Origin: Palleronia marisminoris
GTDB taxonomy: Bacteria; Pseudomonadota; Alphaproteobacteria; Rhodobacterales; Rhodobacteraceae
Assembly: GCF_900172315.1 (NCBI RefSeq)
Contig: NZ_FWFV01000001.1
Coordinates: 434,001-498,000, forward strand
Length of the DNA: 64,000 bases
Direction of reading: 5' to 3'
A model generated the notes under the pieces. The model made no database searches, was not told the origin of the DNA, and was given only the letters and a program-made list of their open reading frames with translations. Both the position numbers and the translations under genes were made by a program. The stretch's first letter is position 1. The number at the start of each line of letters is the position of its first letter. Below, in pieces: positions 16,777 to 26,834 of the stretch.

Positions 16777-17715
16777 TCAACCTTCCTGTTCCATGGCGGC
16801 TTTCACGTCCGCCGCCGTGCCGATCGTGCGGGTCGCAATGCCCCGGTCGATGCGTTTCACCATGCCCGACAGCGCCTTCCCGGCGCCGATCTCCCAGATT
16901 TCATCCACCCCGGCGGACCCCATCGCCGCGACGGATTCGCGCCACCGGACCGAGCCCGTGACCTGCTCGACCAGCAAGCGCCGGATCTCGGCCGGGTCGC
17001 TGACGGGGGCCGCGGTCACGTTGGCCACCAGCGGAACCGCCGGCGCGTTGATCGTGACCTCGGCCAGCGCGGCCTCCATCCGGTCGGCGGCCGGCTGCAT
17101 CAGGGTGCAATGGAACGGAGCGCTGACCGGCAGCAGCACCGCCCGCTTGGCGCCCGCCTCCTTGGCAAGTTCCACCGCCCGCTCGATCGCCTCGCGGTGG
17201 CCCGAAACGACGACCTGACCGGGATCATTGTCGTTCGCCGCCTGGCACACCTGCCCCTGCGCAGCCTTCTCGGCCACCTTGTGCGCCGCTTCGAAATCCA
17301 GCCCGAGCAGGGCCGCCATCGCGCCCTCACCCACCGGGACGGCGTCCTGCATAGCCTGCCCGCGCAGCCGCAACAGGCGCGCGGCGTCCGCGATGCCGAT
17401 CGCACCGGCCGCAGCCAGCGCCGAGTACTCTCCCAGCGAATGGCCGGCCACGAAGGCGGCCCGATCGATCGAGAAGCCCTCGGTTTCCAGCGCCCGGAAC
17501 GCGGCGAGCGACGTCGCCATCAAAGCCGGTTGCGCGTTCGCGGTCAGGGTCAACTTGTCCTGTTCGCCTTCGAAGATCAGCTTGGACAGGTCCTCGCCCA
17601 ATGCGGCGTTCACCTCGTCGAAGACGGCCTTCGCAGCCGGGAAAGCCTCGGCCAGGTCCCGGCCCATTCCCACGGTCTGCGCCCCCTGCCCGGGAAACAC
17701 CAATGCCAGCGCCAT
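16777..17715 (-). CDS. fabD: Malonyl-CoA:ACP transacylase
   Basis: Loads malonyl groups onto ACP for fatty acid synthesis, 312 residues. Diagnostic motifs are VFPGQGAQTVGMG at the start, the nucleophile elbow AGHSLGEYSALAA, and VSAPFHCTLM with the catalytic histidine. The start MALALVFPGQGAQ at 17715 is preceded by GAGGGG; the in-frame opening continues upstream to 17796, through the rplI terminator region, and is rejected. Confidence 0.97.
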   Translation of the reverse strand: MALALVFPGQGAQTVGMGRDLAEAFPAAKAVFDEVNAALGEDLSKLIFEGEQDKLTLTANAQPALMATSLAAFRALETEGFSIDRAAFVAGHSLGEYSALAAAGAIGIADAARLLRLRGQAMQDAVPVGEGAMAALLGLDFEAAHKVAEKAAQGQVCQAANDNDPGQVVVSGHREAIERAVELAKEAGAKRAVLLPVSAPFHCTLMQPAADRMEAALAEVTINAPAVPLVANVTAAPVSDPAEIRRLLVEQVTGSVRWRESVAAMGSAGVDEIWEIGAGKALSGMVKRIDRGIATRTIGTAADVKAAMEQEG

Positions 17716-17742
17716 CTCAGCCCCTCCTTGTCGCCTCGTCCT

Positions 17743-17771
17743 CGCATATATGCCGCGGGGGCCGAGGGCAA
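17743..17771 (-). promoter_or_regulatory. Possible fabD promoter
   Basis: On the minus strand TTGCCC is followed after 17 bases by TATGCG, within the AT-richer patch CATATATG about 30 bases before fabD. It lies just downstream of the rplI terminator, where a new promoter would be needed for fabD-fabG. Confidence 0.4.
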
Positions 17772-17799
17772 ACGTCGCACGACATCGGGCGTCCACACG

Positions 17800-17830
17800 A
17801 AAACGGCCGCCGGATCGCTCCGGCGGCCGT
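17800..17830 (-). terminator. Strong terminator after rplI
   Basis: On the minus strand a 12-bp GC-rich stem (ACGGCCGCCGGA with TCCGGCGGCCGT) closed by a GCGA loop ends in TTTTC. It lies 23 bases after the rplI stop and ends the ribosomal operon. Confidence 0.88.
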
Positions 17831-17853
17831 CATGTCACAGCGATCCGACAGGA

Positions 17854-18501
17854 TCAGCGCTGATCGTCGAGTTCGGATTTCTCCTGAACGGCAGGACGCT
17901 CGGTGCGCTGCTCGTCCTCGGTTTCGTCCTCGTCGAGCTGCGCGGCGCCGATATCGTCGAACAGTTCCTGGATCTCGAACTCGGCGGCGGCTTCTTCTTC
18001 CGCGGCCAGTTCCTGGATCGACTTGCCCTGCTTCTGAAGCTCGGCTTCTTCCGGCGAGCGGGCCACGTTCAGCTGAACGGTGACCACGACCTCGGGGTGC
18101 AGCGTCACGGTCGCTTCGTGCACGCCCAGATACTTGATGGGCGAACCCATCGCGACCTGGCGGCGGTCCACGTTGAAGTCGTGCTCGGCCGCGGCATCGG
18201 CCACGTCACGGGTCGAGACCGATCCGTAAAGCGCACCGCCGTCCGAGGCGGCGCGGATGACGACGAATTGCTGACCTTCAAGCTGCTCGGCCAGCGCCTG
18301 CGCCTCTTGCTTGGTCTCTTCGTTGCGGGCTTCGAGGTTCGACTTCTGGGCCTCGAAAGCGGCGACGTTGGCCTCGGAGGCCCACAGCGCCTTCTTCTGC
18401 GGCAGCAGGTAGTTGCGGGCGTAGCCTTCCTTGACCGAGACGACCTCGCCCATGTTGCCAAGCTTGGCGACCCGCTCCAGCAGGATGACGTTCATAGACA
18501 T
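17854..18501 (-). CDS. rplI: 50S ribosomal protein L9
   Basis: Large-subunit protein L9, 215 residues. The N-domain has [20 protein letters not shown] and [14 protein letters not shown], followed by the long helix and the C-domain ([15 protein letters not shown]). Compared with the roughly 150-residue standard, it carries an acidic, glutamate-rich C-terminal extension of about 60 residues ([16 protein letters not shown]), as is common in alphaproteobacteria. ATG 18501 is at proper distance from GGAGGA; ATG 18495 is an alternative. Last gene of rpsF-rpsR-rplI. Confidence 0.97.
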   Translation of the reverse strand: MSMNVILLERVAKLGNMGEVVSVKEGYARNYLLPQKKALWASEANVAAFEAQKSNLEARNEETKQEAQALAEQLEGQQFVVIRAASDGGALYGSVSTRDVADAAAEHDFNVDRRQVAMGSPIKYLGVHEATVTLHPEVVVTVQLNVARSPEEAELQKQGKSIQELAAEEEAAAEFEIQELFDDIGAAQLDEDETEDEQRTERPAVQEKSELDDQR

Positions 18502-18514
18502 TGGATTGTCCTCC

Positions 18515-18742
18515 TCACTTCACGGCGTATGGCAGAAGTGCCAGGAACCGTGCGCGCTTGATCGCTTGCGAGAGCTTGCGCTGGTTCTTGGCACCGACGG
18601 CTGTAATGCGCGACGGAACGATCTTGCCGCGCTCGGAGATGTAGCGCTGCAGCAGACGGGTGTCCTTGTAGTCGATCTTCGGCGCGTTGTCGCCCGCAAA
18701 GGGGTCGGTCTTGCGGCGGCGGAAAAACGGTTTTGCGGCCAT
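18515..18742 (-). CDS. rpsR: 30S ribosomal protein S18
   Basis: Small-subunit protein S18, 75 residues, binding next to S6 on the 16S platform. The signature is FRRRKTDPF near the start and [19 protein letters not shown], then the basic tail ([18 protein letters not shown]). Middle gene of the S6-S18-L9 operon, 13 bases before rplI. Confidence 0.98.
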   Translation of the reverse strand: MAAKPFFRRRKTDPFAGDNAPKIDYKDTRLLQRYISERGKIVPSRITAVGAKNQRKLSQAIKRARFLALLPYAVK

Positions 18743-18757
18743 GTTCGAAGCTCCTTC

Positions 18758-19111
18758 TTAGCGGCGCGGACGGCGGTCTTCGCGCTCGTCACGTTTCTGC
18801 ATCTGGGCCGAGGGAAGTTCCTCGTGCTCGTCGACCTTGATGGTCAGGACGCGCATGACGTCCTCGTGCAGACGCATCAGGCGCTCCATTTCCTGCACGG
18901 CCGTCGCGGGGGCGTCCGAGCGCAGGTAGGCATAGTGGCCCTTGCGGTTCTTGTTGATCCGATAGGCCATCGTCTTGACGCCCCAATATTCGAAATCGAC
19001 AAGCTTGCCGCCGTTGTCCGACAGCACCGTACCGAAATGTTCGATCAGCCCTTCGGCCTGCGTGTTCGACAGGTCCTGACGGGCGATGAAGACATGCTCG
19101 TAAAGCGGCAT
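18758..19111 (-). CDS. rpsF: 30S ribosomal protein S6
   Basis: Small-subunit protein S6, 117 residues. [15 protein letters not shown] and [17 protein letters not shown] are typical, with a basic/acidic C-terminal tail ([12 protein letters not shown]). The start at 19111 is chosen over in-frame ATG 19144 because homologues begin at MPLYEHV and a GGAAG site precedes it. It opens the rpsF-rpsR-rplI operon. Confidence 0.97.
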   Translation of the reverse strand: MPLYEHVFIARQDLSNTQAEGLIEHFGTVLSDNGGKLVDFEYWGVKTMAYRINKNRKGHYAYLRSDAPATAVQEMERLMRLHEDVMRVLTIKVDEHEELPSAQMQKRDEREDRRPRR

Positions 19112-19218
19112 GACTTTCCTTCCAGGTTTCAGGGCGCATTTCAAAGACCGGGTCCGTTCGCCTCCGCATCCCGGTCACGAGAGTCTGCGCCGATCGCGAT
19201 TGTCGCGGAGGTTGGCGG

Positions 19219-19247
19219 GCGATACCGGAAAGAGCGTCCGGTGGCAA
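19219..19247 (-). promoter_or_regulatory. Possible promoter of the rpsF operon
   Basis: On the minus strand TTGCCA and TATCGC are separated by 17 bases, about 110 bases before rpsF. The spacer itself is a dyad (CCGGA ... TCCGG), which may matter for control. A good -35 but a partial -10 match. Confidence 0.35.
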
Positions 19248-19349
19248 GCCGCCCGGAAGAAGGCCCGAGCGTGTCACGCCCTTGGCCGATTTTCGCCCGA
19301 CTTCCCCCTTACAGATCCTGAAGGGCGCAGGGAAGAGGGACTGACAAGG

Positions 19350-19919
19350 ATGAATGAAAACGGGCGCAGCCTGAGCATGACGCAAAGCGTCGGTCAGGTC
19401 CGGCTGCTGCGCGAGGGACCGGTCGAGCGCCATGCCCGCGCGGTCGAGATCGGCGCCTGCCTCGCCGGCCTGCTTCTCGTGACGCTCGCCATCCTGGCCT
19501 GGAGCCCCCTCGCCCCCCACGGCGTCGCCGATCTGCGCATCGCGGTCACGCTCTCGGGCCTCTCGGGGGCCTGGCCCCTTCTCCGCCTCGGCTTCGGCGG
19601 CGTGCGCTACGAGACGGTGTTCGACGTCGGTTCGCAGGAAGTCCGCCAGTACCGGATCACCGCCGGCGGTCGCGCCCGAGCCGTGCTGACACTGCCGCTT
19701 GGCCTTGTCGACAGCGTCCATATCGATCGCGGTCCGGCCGGCAGACCGTCGCACCTCGCCGCCCGCGATGCGGCCGGAAAGCGCATCCATATCGGCACCG
19801 CCCCCCTCGCGCAGCTCGAGCGGATGCATGTCGAGATCGTGACGGCCCTTCGCGCAGCGCCCGCTCGCGCGCCACGCCGTCGCCGGTCGGTCCCGCGCGC
19901 GCAGACCGCCTTGGCCTGA
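19350..19919 (+). CDS. Uncharacterised membrane protein
   Basis: I do not recognise a named family. The 189-residue protein has a polar N-terminus, two closely spaced membrane segments (roughly residues 36-53, CLAGLLLVTLAILAW, and 64-80), then a soluble beta-rich domain (YETVFDVGSQEVRQYRITAG, ARAVLTLPLGLVDSVHI) and a very basic, arginine-rich tail. This resembles small bacterial PH-like (bPH) membrane proteins, but that is only a structural impression. Start at ATG 19350, preceded by a GACAAGGA site. It is divergent from rpsF and followed by a lytic transglycosylase gene after 83 bases. Confidence 0.7.
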   Translation: MNENGRSLSMTQSVGQVRLLREGPVERHARAVEIGACLAGLLLVTLAILAWSPLAPHGVADLRIAVTLSGLSGAWPLLRLGFGGVRYETVFDVGSQEVRQYRITAGGRARAVLTLPLGLVDSVHIDRGPAGRPSHLAARDAAGKRIHIGTAPLAQLERMHVEIVTALRAAPARAPRRRRSVPRAQTALA

Positions 19920-20002
19920 ACGGTGCTTTCCCGTGGACCCCGCGCGCCTTCCCGAGGGGATGCGGACTGGCGGGGCGGTGGCACCCCCCTAGATACTGGG
20001 CG

Positions 20003-20884
20003 ATGCGCCGCCTGATCTGCCTTCTCGTCTGCCTCGCCTCGGTCGCCCAAGCGGCCGAACGGCCCCGCGCGCGCCCTGACGATCAGCGCTGCCGGGAAGA
20101 CGGAACGGCCTGCATCCAGCTGGCGAGCTACACGACGGACGTCTGCCACGAAATCGCCCGCGCCGCCGACAGAGCCCGAATCGACCAGGGCTTCTTCGCC
20201 CGTCTGCTCTGGCAGGAAAGCCTCTTCGACGCGGCGGCAGTCAGTCCTGCCGGGGCGCAGGGAATCGCCCAGTTCATGCCGACGACCGCGGCGCTTCGGG
20301 GATTGGCCGACCCGTTCAACCCGGCCGAAGCGATCTACGCCTCTGCCGGCTACCTCGCGGATCTCAGTTCCGAATTAGGAAACCCCGGCCTCGCCGCCGC
20401 GGCCTACAACGCGGGCGAGGCGCGCACCCGCGACTTCATCGACCGCGACCGGATCCTGCCCGCCGAAACCCGCGCCTATGTCCAGATCATCACCGGCCAC
20501 AGCCCCCGCGCCTGGCGCGACAACCCACCCGAGAAGGTGGACTACGCCCTCGCCCCCGACACCCCGTTCGAGGAAGCCTGTCGGGCCCAGGCCGCAAGCC
20601 GCACCTTCAAGACCTTCTCGCCGCCGCCGCTCCAGTGGGGTGTGGTCGTCGCCGCCGGCCGGCTTCGCGCGACGGTCGAGAAGTTCGTCGACCGGGTGCG
20701 CCGCGAGAACCAGGGCATAATCGGCGACCGCCGGATCGAGATCGTGCAAGACACCATGCCCGGCTTCGGCACCCGCGCCATCCTGACCGCGAAGATTGCC
20801 GTCGATGATGCGGACGAAGCGCGCAGCCTGTGCCGCGACCTGCAACGCAACGAGTCCTTCTGCCGGGTCAGCAGCCCCGACTGA
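20003..20884 (+). CDS. Periplasmic lytic transglycosylase (SLT domain)
   Basis: Secreted murein-cleaving enzyme, 293 residues. A signal peptide (RRLICLLVCLASVAQA) is followed by an SLT goose-lysozyme domain: ARLLWQESLFDAAAVSPAGA has the catalytic Glu and GAQGIAQFMPTTAALRGL plus AAYNAGEARTRDF complete the family pattern. After about residue 200 comes a C-terminal extension ending in a SPOR-like block (VDDADEARSLCRDLQ, CRVSS). The substrate preference and the role of the C-terminal part are not shown by sequence. Confidence 0.9.
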   Translation: MRRLICLLVCLASVAQAAERPRARPDDQRCREDGTACIQLASYTTDVCHEIARAADRARIDQGFFARLLWQESLFDAAAVSPAGAQGIAQFMPTTAALRGLADPFNPAEAIYASAGYLADLSSELGNPGLAAAAYNAGEARTRDFIDRDRILPAETRAYVQIITGHSPRAWRDNPPEKVDYALAPDTPFEEACRAQAASRTFKTFSPPPLQWGVVVAAGRLRATVEKFVDRVRRENQGIIGDRRIEIVQDTMPGFGTRAILTAKIAVDDADEARSLCRDLQRNESFCRVSSPD

Positions 20885-20902
20885 CCCCTCGGAATCAAGA
20901 AG

Positions 20903-20929
20903 CGGGGCCGTCCTCCTCCGACGGCCCCG
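20903..20929 (-). terminator. Terminator after tig
   Basis: A perfect 10-bp stem (CGGGGCCGTC with GACGGCCCCG) around a 7-base loop lies in the gap between the convergent transglycosylase and tig genes. On the minus strand it is followed by CTTCTTGATT, a weak T-tract; on the plus strand no T-tract follows. It probably serves tig and may also block plus-strand readthrough. Confidence 0.6.
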
Positions 20930-20977
20930 CCCAATGCCCGACCTCGGTCGGGCGATCGACTCGATTCGAGGCGCAGT

Positions 20978-22315
20978 TTACGCCGCGTCGTCCTCTTCTT
21001 CCAGAGCTTCGATCGCCTTTTGCAGCTCGTCCTTCGTGACTTCCGTCTCGGTCACGTTGGCCTGTTCGAAGATGAAGTCGACGACCTTGTCCTCGAACAG
21101 CGGCGCCTGGATCTGCTGGCGCATCTGCGCGTTCTGCTGAACGAACTCGAAGAACTGACGCTCCTGCCCCGGGTATTGCCGCGCCTGGTTCATGACCGCC
21201 TGAGTCATCTCGGCATCGGTCACCTGGATCTCGTTCTGGCGGCCCATTTCGGCCAGCAGAAGGCCAAGGCGCACGCGGCGCTCGGCCAGCTTCTTGTGCT
21301 CGTCGGTGGGTTCGATCTTCTCGTGATCGTGGCCCTGCACGTCGGGGTTCTCTTCGTGCCACAGCTGGTGCGCGATCTGGCTGGCCTCGGCCTCCACCAG
21401 GGCGGGCGGAAGTTCGAAACTGACCTTCTCGTCGAGAATGTCGAGCAGCCGGCGCTTCATGATCTGGCGGGCGGCCTGATCGTACTCGGCGACGAGACGC
21501 TCGCGGATCTGACCCTTCAGCCCCTCGAGATCCTCGGCGCCGTAATTCTTGGCCAGCGCGTCGTCGATCTCGGCCTTCTGCGGGGCCTTCACTTCCTTGA
21601 CCTTGGTCGCGAAGACCGCGTCCTTCCCGGCAAGGTGGCTGGCCTGGTAGTCCTCGGGGAACGAGACGGTCACGTCCTTCTCGTCGCCCGCCGACACGCC
21701 CGTCAGCTGCTCTTCGAAGCCCGGAATGAAGCTGTTCGAGCCCAGGACCAGCGGATAATCCTCGGCCGAACCGCCCTGGAATTCCTCGCCGTCGATCGAG
21801 CCCTTGAAGTCGATGACGACCTGATCGCCCTCTTCGGCCGCGCCGTCCTTCGTTTCGAAGTTCTGCGCGTTCTCGGCCAACGAGGTCAGCGCCTCGTCGA
21901 CGGCGCTGTCGTCCGGGACGACCTTCAGCTTCTCGATCTCGATCGACTTGGCGTCGAGCTCGGGGATCTCGGGCAGCTTCTCGTAATTCAGCTCGACCTC
22001 GACGTCGTCGCCCTTCTTCCATGCCTCGTTGGTCATCTTGACCTCGGGCTGCATGGCGGGACGGTCGCCCGTCTCCTCGAAGTGCTTCGACATGGCGCCG
22101 TCGACGGCTTCCTGCATCGATTCGCCCAGCAGACGCTCGCCGAACTGCTTGCGCAGCAGCGCCAGCGGCACCTTGCCCTTGCGGAAGCCCTTCATCTCGA
22201 CGTCGGGTTGGGCCTCGGTCAGCTTTTCATTGACCTTGGCGTCAAGCTCGTCAGCGGTCACGGTGATCCGGTAGCCGCGCTTCAGCCCTTCTTTGACGGT
22301 CTCTGTGACCTGCAT
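20978..22315 (-). CDS. tig: Trigger factor (ribosome-associated chaperone/PPIase)
   Basis: Ribosome-bound chaperone with peptidyl-prolyl isomerase activity, 445 residues. The N-domain ribosome-binding signature is [17 protein letters not shown], the FKBP-type PPIase domain begins about residue 150 ([40 protein letters not shown]), and the helical C-domain follows with an acidic end. The start [10 protein letters not shown] at 22315 is the family start; an extension to 22432 is not conserved and lacks a good ribosome site. Confidence 0.97.
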   Translation of the reverse strand: MQVTETVKEGLKRGYRITVTADELDAKVNEKLTEAQPDVEMKGFRKGKVPLALLRKQFGERLLGESMQEAVDGAMSKHFEETGDRPAMQPEVKMTNEAWKKGDDVEVELNYEKLPEIPELDAKSIEIEKLKVVPDDSAVDEALTSLAENAQNFETKDGAAEEGDQVVIDFKGSIDGEEFQGGSAEDYPLVLGSNSFIPGFEEQLTGVSAGDEKDVTVSFPEDYQASHLAGKDAVFATKVKEVKAPQKAEIDDALAKNYGAEDLEGLKGQIRERLVAEYDQAARQIMKRRLLDILDEKVSFELPPALVEAEASQIAHQLWHEENPDVQGHDHEKIEPTDEHKKLAERRVRLGLLLAEMGRQNEIQVTDAEMTQAVMNQARQYPGQERQFFEFVQQNAQMRQQIQAPLFEDKVVDFIFEQANVTETEVTKDELQKAIEALEEEDDAA

Positions 22316-22442
22316 GTTCGCCCTCTCGTGATTTCCCGGCACCCGTACCCGGGCGCGTGATTTCGGCGTCTCATAAGGTGCTGGCGCGCACACTGCAAGG
22401 CGCCGGCTTGAACGCGTCGCAACGAGGGGCACTCGTGAGGGG

Positions 22443-22530
22443 TGGTGCGGGCGGCGGGACTTGAACCCGCACTTTCGTTAAGAAAACAGGAACCTAAATC
22501 CTGCGTGTCTGCCAATTCCACCACGCCCGC
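22443..22530 (-). tRNA. tRNA-Leu (anticodon TAG)
   Basis: An 85-base class II tRNA plus an encoded CCA (22443-22445). The acceptor stem GCGGGCG/CGCCCGC is perfect, the anticodon stem CAGGA/TCCTG encloses TTTAGGT with anticodon TAG, there is a long variable arm, and the T-arm GCGGG-TTCAAGT-CCCGC is intact. It reads CUN leucine codons. Confidence 0.97.
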
Positions 22531-22661
22531 GTGGTCCGTGGGCCGTTTATCGCGGCCCGCTTCGCGATGCGAGCCGAAAATCATCGGCAATCAACGCGGC
22601 CGGTAACCCGATCTTCACGAATTGCGCCGCGAATAGGCGTAAGGGACAGGGAGGGACCGTG

Positions 22662-23123
22662 ATGACCAGGATCGCCGCCGACAGGACCGTGAAGACGCAG
22701 ACCGGCCTTGCCGCCGGCATCCGCGTGATGACGCTCGAGGGGCCGCTGCCGGTCGAGTTCCTGCAACCCGGCGACCGCATCGTCACGCGCCAGGGGGTTC
22801 GCGACCTGCTCGCCATCCGCGTCAGCGTGCGGCAAAAGGCGCGCGCGGTCACCATCCGCGCCTCGGCCCTCGGCCACCACCGCCCGGAGGCCGACATCAC
22901 CGTGGCCGCCGATCACGGCATCCTCGTGCGCGACTGGCGGGCCCGGGCGCTTTACGACGCCGACCAAGCGACCGTTCCCGCAGCGAACCTTGTCGACGGC
23001 GCTCACATCACGCTGCGGACGGTGGCCGAGCTGCGCAGCTTCGACCTCATCTTCGACGAACCGCAGGTCGTCTATGCCGAGGGCACCGAGGTCGCCATGA
23101 CCACGGCGATGGTCTCAGCCTGA
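22662..23123 (+). CDS. Hint-domain protein
   Basis: A 153-residue protein consisting almost only of a Hint (hedgehog/intein-like, Hint_2) domain. The start of the fold is [20 protein letters not shown], followed by [14 protein letters not shown], and the later block [12 protein letters not shown] is the usual TxxH-like element (here [10 protein letters not shown]). The catalytic N-terminal cysteine of inteins is not evident, so self-splicing is unlikely. Such proteins are frequent in Rhodobacterales, often fused to calcium-binding repeats; this one is stand-alone. Its role is unknown. It overlaps the end of convergent anmK by nine bases. Confidence 0.75.
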   Translation: MTRIAADRTVKTQTGLAAGIRVMTLEGPLPVEFLQPGDRIVTRQGVRDLLAIRVSVRQKARAVTIRASALGHHRPEADITVAADHGILVRDWRARALYDADQATVPAANLVDGAHITLRTVAELRSFDLIFDEPQVVYAEGTEVAMTTAMVSA

Positions 23124-24248
23124 CGCGCCACTGACCAACGCCACCGCGTCCCCGGGTTCCGAGACGACCCCGCCGCCGACCGCCGCCCGAACGCCTGTCG
23201 TCCCCGGGCAGCTGGTGGGCCATCCGCGCGAGACCCGGACCGCCAGGTAGGCGAAGGCCTGCGCCTCGAGCATGTCTCCGTTCAGGCCAACATCCTCGAC
23301 CGGCGCGACCTCGAGGCGGCTTCCCGCGCGGATCATCTCCATCATCACGGGGTTGAGGCGCCCGCCCCCCGTCACAAGCAGCCGCGCCGGGCGCTTCGGA
23401 AGATGCTCGAGGCCCCGCACGACAGAAGCTGCCGCGGCAGCCGTAAGGGTCGCCGCAGCATCCGCATCAGACAACTCGGCCACGGCGGCACCGAGCCACG
23501 CGAACTCGTCCCGATCCAGCGATTTCGGCGGCATCTTCGCGAAATATCCATCCGCCGCCATCCGATCCAGCACCGCCCCGTCGGGCGCTCCCCGGGCGGC
23601 CAGCGCTCCGTCCGCGTCGAACCCCGCACCTGTCCGGTCGCGCATCAGGTCGTTCAGCGGAGCGTTCGCCGGCCCGGTGTCGAAGGCAAGGCACGCGCCC
23701 GGATCCGACGGCACCTCGATTGCCGGGTTCACGTAGCTGATGTTGCCCACGCCGCCCAGGTTCAGCACCGCCGCGGGCTCCGTCTCGCCCACGTAGCGCA
23801 TCGCTGCATGGTGGAAGAACGGCGCCAGCGGCGCGCCCTGCCCGCCCATCTCGACATCGCCCGAGCGGAAATCCCACACCACCGGCAGGTCGAGCATGTG
23901 GGCCAGCATCCGCCCGTCCCCGATCTGGCAGGTGCCGCGCCCCGCCGGATCATGCGCCGTCGTCTGGCCGTGGAAGCCAACGACCGCCGCGCCCGTGATC
24001 TGGCCCAGAAGCTCGGCATGGGCCGATTCGACGACGGCCGAGGCCTCGCCCAGCCCCTCCCACCGGCCCATGGCGGCGCGAAGGACGTCGCGTTCCTCAT
24101 CGGAATAGGCGCGGTAGGCGGTCTCGCCGAATGCGAAGATCTGCGCCCCGTCGGTCAGCACCATCGCCGCGTCCACCCCGTCGAGCGACGTTCCCGACAT
24201 CGTCCCCAGGGACCAGACCGGCCCCTCGCGCAGCGCGTCCTTCAACAT
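23115..24248 (-). CDS. anmK: Anhydro-N-acetylmuramic acid kinase
   Basis: Phosphorylates and opens 1,6-anhydroMurNAc from recycled cell wall, giving MurNAc-6-phosphate, 377 residues. The family opening [18 protein letters not shown] holds the phosphate-binding residues, [12 protein letters not shown] and [12 protein letters not shown] are the other signatures, and [17 protein letters not shown] follows. The start [12 protein letters not shown] at 24248 is preferred over 24311, which would run into the tyrS region. Divergent from tyrS with a very short 60-base spacer, and functionally paired with the lytic transglycosylases in this window. Confidence 0.95.
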   Translation of the reverse strand: MLKDALREGPVWSLGTMSGTSLDGVDAAMVLTDGAQIFAFGETAYRAYSDEERDVLRAAMGRWEGLGEASAVVESAHAELLGQITGAAVVGFHGQTTAHDPAGRGTCQIGDGRMLAHMLDLPVVWDFRSGDVEMGGQGAPLAPFFHHAAMRYVGETEPAAVLNLGGVGNISYVNPAIEVPSDPGACLAFDTGPANAPLNDLMRDRTGAGFDADGALAARGAPDGAVLDRMAADGYFAKMPPKSLDRDEFAWLGAAVAELSDADAAATLTAAAAASVVRGLEHLPKRPARLLVTGGGRLNPVMMEMIRAGSRLEVAPVEDVGLNGDMLEAQAFAYLAVRVSRGWPTSCPGTTGVRAAVGGGVVSEPGDAVALVSGASG

Positions 24249-24309
24249 GGCTTTCCTCTGGTCCCACCGCCCGCTATAGCGATCTCGCCCGAAAATGAAC
24301 GAAGGCGCC

Positions 24310-25557
24310 ATGACCTACCAGCCGAAATCCGACTTCCTGCACGTGATGCACGAGCGTGGCTTCGTGGCCGGATGCACCGACCTCCAAGGCCTCGATGAAA
24401 AGCTGCTGAACGGGACGGTGCCCTCCTATATCGGCTATGACGCGACCGCGAAATCGCTGCATGTCGGGCATCTCTTGAACATCATGATGCTGCGCTGGCT
24501 GCAGAAGACCGGCCACAAGCCGATCACGCTGATGGGCGGCGGCACGACCAAGGTCGGCGATCCGTCGTTCCGCGCGGACGAGCGTCCGCTGCTGGATGAT
24601 GCGGCGATCCAGGTGAATATCGACGGGATGCAGGGCGTCTTTGCCAAGTATCTCGACTACGGCGACGGCGTGCAGGACGCGCTGATGCTGAACAATGCCG
24701 AGTGGCTCGAGGGGCTGAATTACCTCGAATTCCTGCGCGACATCGGCCGCCATTTCAGCGTCAACCGAATGCTGAGCTTCGAGAGCGTGAAGTCCCGGCT
24801 CGACCGCGAGCAAAGCCTCAGCTTCCTCGAATTCAACTACATGATCCTGCAGGCCTACGATTTCCTCGAGTTGAACCGTCGCTACGGCTGCATGTTGCAG
24901 ATGGGCGGGTCGGACCAATGGGGCAACATCGTCAACGGCATCGACCTGACCCGCCGCGTCGCCGAGACCGAGATCTACGGGCTCACGACCCCGCTGCTGA
25001 CCACCAGCGACGGTCGCAAGATGGGCAAGAGCCAGGGCGGAGCCATCTGGCTGAACGCCGACATGCTGTCGCCCTACGAGTTCTGGCAGTTCTGGCGCAA
25101 CACGACGGATGCCGATGTGGGCCGCTTCGCGAAGCTCTACACCGAGCTTCCAGTGGACGAATGCGAGCGTCTTGGCGCCCTCGAGGGGTCCGAGATCAAC
25201 GAGGCCAAGGTGATCCTCGCCAACGAGGTGACGACCCTCTGCCACGGGCGCGAGGCGGCCGAGGCGGCTCACGCAACCGCGCGCGAGGTGTTCGAGAAGG
25301 GCGGCGTGGGCGACGACCTGCCCACCCTCGCCCTGCCCCGGGCCGAGATCGCGGACGGCATATCGATCGTGCAGTTGATCGTGCGCTCGGGGCTGGCGAA
25401 ATCCGGCAAGGAGGCGAAACGCCTGATCACCGAAGGCGGCGCCCGGATGGACGATTCCACACTGACCGATCCGGGCCTGATGGTCACGGCCGACGCGCTG
25501 CCGGTGAAGCTGTCGGCGGGTCGCAAGCGACACGCCCTCGTGACGCTGGAGGGCTGA
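24310..25557 (+). CDS. tyrS: Tyrosyl-tRNA synthetase
   Basis: Charges tRNA-Tyr, about 415 residues. The class I HIGH motif is [13 protein letters not shown], the tyrosine pocket is in [17 protein letters not shown], the KMSKS loop is [12 protein letters not shown], and a C-terminal S4 RNA-binding domain follows ([18 protein letters not shown]). The start [13 protein letters not shown] at 24310 has an AAGG site; ATG 24295 adds five residues and has no ribosome site. It abuts trpC with no gap. Confidence 0.97.
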   Translation: MTYQPKSDFLHVMHERGFVAGCTDLQGLDEKLLNGTVPSYIGYDATAKSLHVGHLLNIMMLRWLQKTGHKPITLMGGGTTKVGDPSFRADERPLLDDAAIQVNIDGMQGVFAKYLDYGDGVQDALMLNNAEWLEGLNYLEFLRDIGRHFSVNRMLSFESVKSRLDREQSLSFLEFNYMILQAYDFLELNRRYGCMLQMGGSDQWGNIVNGIDLTRRVAETEIYGLTTPLLTTSDGRKMGKSQGGAIWLNADMLSPYEFWQFWRNTTDADVGRFAKLYTELPVDECERLGALEGSEINEAKVILANEVTTLCHGREAAEAAHATAREVFEKGGVGDDLPTLALPRAEIADGISIVQLIVRSGLAKSGKEAKRLITEGGARMDDSTLTDPGLMVTADALPVKLSAGRKRHALVTLEG

Positions 25558-26358
25558 ATGGAAACCGTTCTCGACCGCATCAAGGCCTACAAGCTGGAAG
25601 AAGTCGCGGCCCGCAAGTCCGCGCATTCGCTCTCCGAGATCGAGGCCGACGCCCGCGCCGCCGACCCCGTCCGCGGCTTCGGCGCGGCGCTGACCGAGAA
25701 GGCCGCGACCGGCTACGGCCTGATCGCCGAGGTCAAGAAGGCGAGCCCGTCCAAGGGCCTGATCCGCGCCGATTTCGACCCGGCCTCCATCGCGAAGGCC
25801 TACGAGGATGGCGGCGCGGCGTGCCTGTCTGTCCTGACCGACGCGCCCTCGTTCCAGGGCCACGAGGACTTCCTTATCGCCGCAAGAACGGCCTGCAACC
25901 TGCCGGTCTTGCGCAAGGATTTCATCTACGACCCGTGGCAGGTCGCCGAAGCTCGGGCCATCGGCGCCGACTGCATCCTTGTCATCATGGCCAGCGTCGA
26001 GGACGCCCAGGCGGCCGAACTCGAGGGTGCCGCCACCGATTGGGGCATGGATGTCCTGGTCGAGGTGCACGATGCGGCCGAGCTGGAACGGGCGCACCGG
26101 CTGCGCTCGCCGCTCATCGGCATCAACAACCGCGACCTGCGCACGTTCGAGATGACGCTGGAGACCACTGACCGCCTCGCCGCGCGGGTTGAACCCGGGC
26201 GTCACGTGATCAGCGAATCCGGGCTCTTCGCGCCCAAGGATCTCGCCCATATCGCCCAGGGCGGCGTGCGGCGCTTCCTGATCGGCGAGAGCCTGATGCG
26301 GCAGGACGACGTCGCCGCCGCGACCCGCGCGATCCTCGCCGATCCGGTCCCGGCCTGA
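25558..26358 (+). CDS. trpC: Indole-3-glycerol phosphate synthase
   Basis: Closes the indole ring in tryptophan synthesis, 266 residues, TIM barrel. Motifs: [16 protein letters not shown] with the catalytic lysine, [54 protein letters not shown] and [13 protein letters not shown]. Its ATG directly follows the tyrS stop. In many relatives trpC follows trpG-trpD; those genes are absent here and the next upstream gene is tyrS. It overlaps moaC by one base. Confidence 0.97.
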   Translation: METVLDRIKAYKLEEVAARKSAHSLSEIEADARAADPVRGFGAALTEKAATGYGLIAEVKKASPSKGLIRADFDPASIAKAYEDGGAACLSVLTDAPSFQGHEDFLIAARTACNLPVLRKDFIYDPWQVAEARAIGADCILVIMASVEDAQAAELEGAATDWGMDVLVEVHDAAELERAHRLRSPLIGINNRDLRTFEMTLETTDRLAARVEPGRHVISESGLFAPKDLAHIAQGGVRRFLIGESLMRQDDVAAATRAILADPVPA

Positions 26359-26834
26359 TGGCGCTGACCCATTTCGACGCCGAGGGCAACGCCCACATGG
26401 TCGACGTCTCGGACAAGGCCTCGACCGCGCGCGAGGCGCAGGCGACGGGCTGGGTGAAGATGTCCGCCGAAACCCTTGAGATGATTACAGAAGGTCGCGC
26501 CAAGAAAGGCGATGTCGCTGGCGTCGCGCGGCTGGCGGGGATCATGGGGGCCAAGCGGACCTCGGATCTGATCCCGCTCTGCCACCCGCTGCCGATCACG
26601 AAGGTGGCCGTGGACATCGCCCCGGACGCCGACCTGCCGGGCCTGATCGTGACCGCCACCGTCAAGACCGCCGGCCAGACCGGCGTCGAGATGGAGGCGC
26701 TGACCGCTGTCTCGACCGCCTGCCTGACGATCTACGACATGGTGAAGGCGGCGCAGAAGGACATGGAGATCGGCGGCATCCGCCTGCTTTTCAAAGAGGG
26801 CGGCAAGTCGGGGCGCTACGAGGCCGCGCCGTGA
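26358..26834 (+). CDS. moaC: Cyclic pyranopterin monophosphate synthase
   Basis: Second step of molybdenum cofactor synthesis, 158 residues. The family blocks are [49 protein letters not shown], and [20 protein letters not shown] with DMVKA after it, covering the substrate-binding Lys/His/Asp set. TGATG coupling to trpC and GTGA coupling to moeA. Confidence 0.98.
   Translation: MALTHFDAEGNAHMVDVSDKASTAREAQATGWVKMSAETLEMITEGRAKKGDVAGVARLAGIMGAKRTSDLIPLCHPLPITKVAVDIAPDADLPGLIVTATVKTAGQTGVEMEALTAVSTACLTIYDMVKAAQKDMEIGGIRLLFKEGGKSGRYEAAP

Noticed and set aside
16775-16780. TTG start of fabG overlapping fabD
   Set aside because: No space for a ribosome site; the ATG at 16774 has AGGAAGG at correct spacing.
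24274-26250. Open frame of 658 codons opposite tyrS and trpC
   Set aside because: The opposite strand encodes complete, motif-bearing tyrS and trpC.
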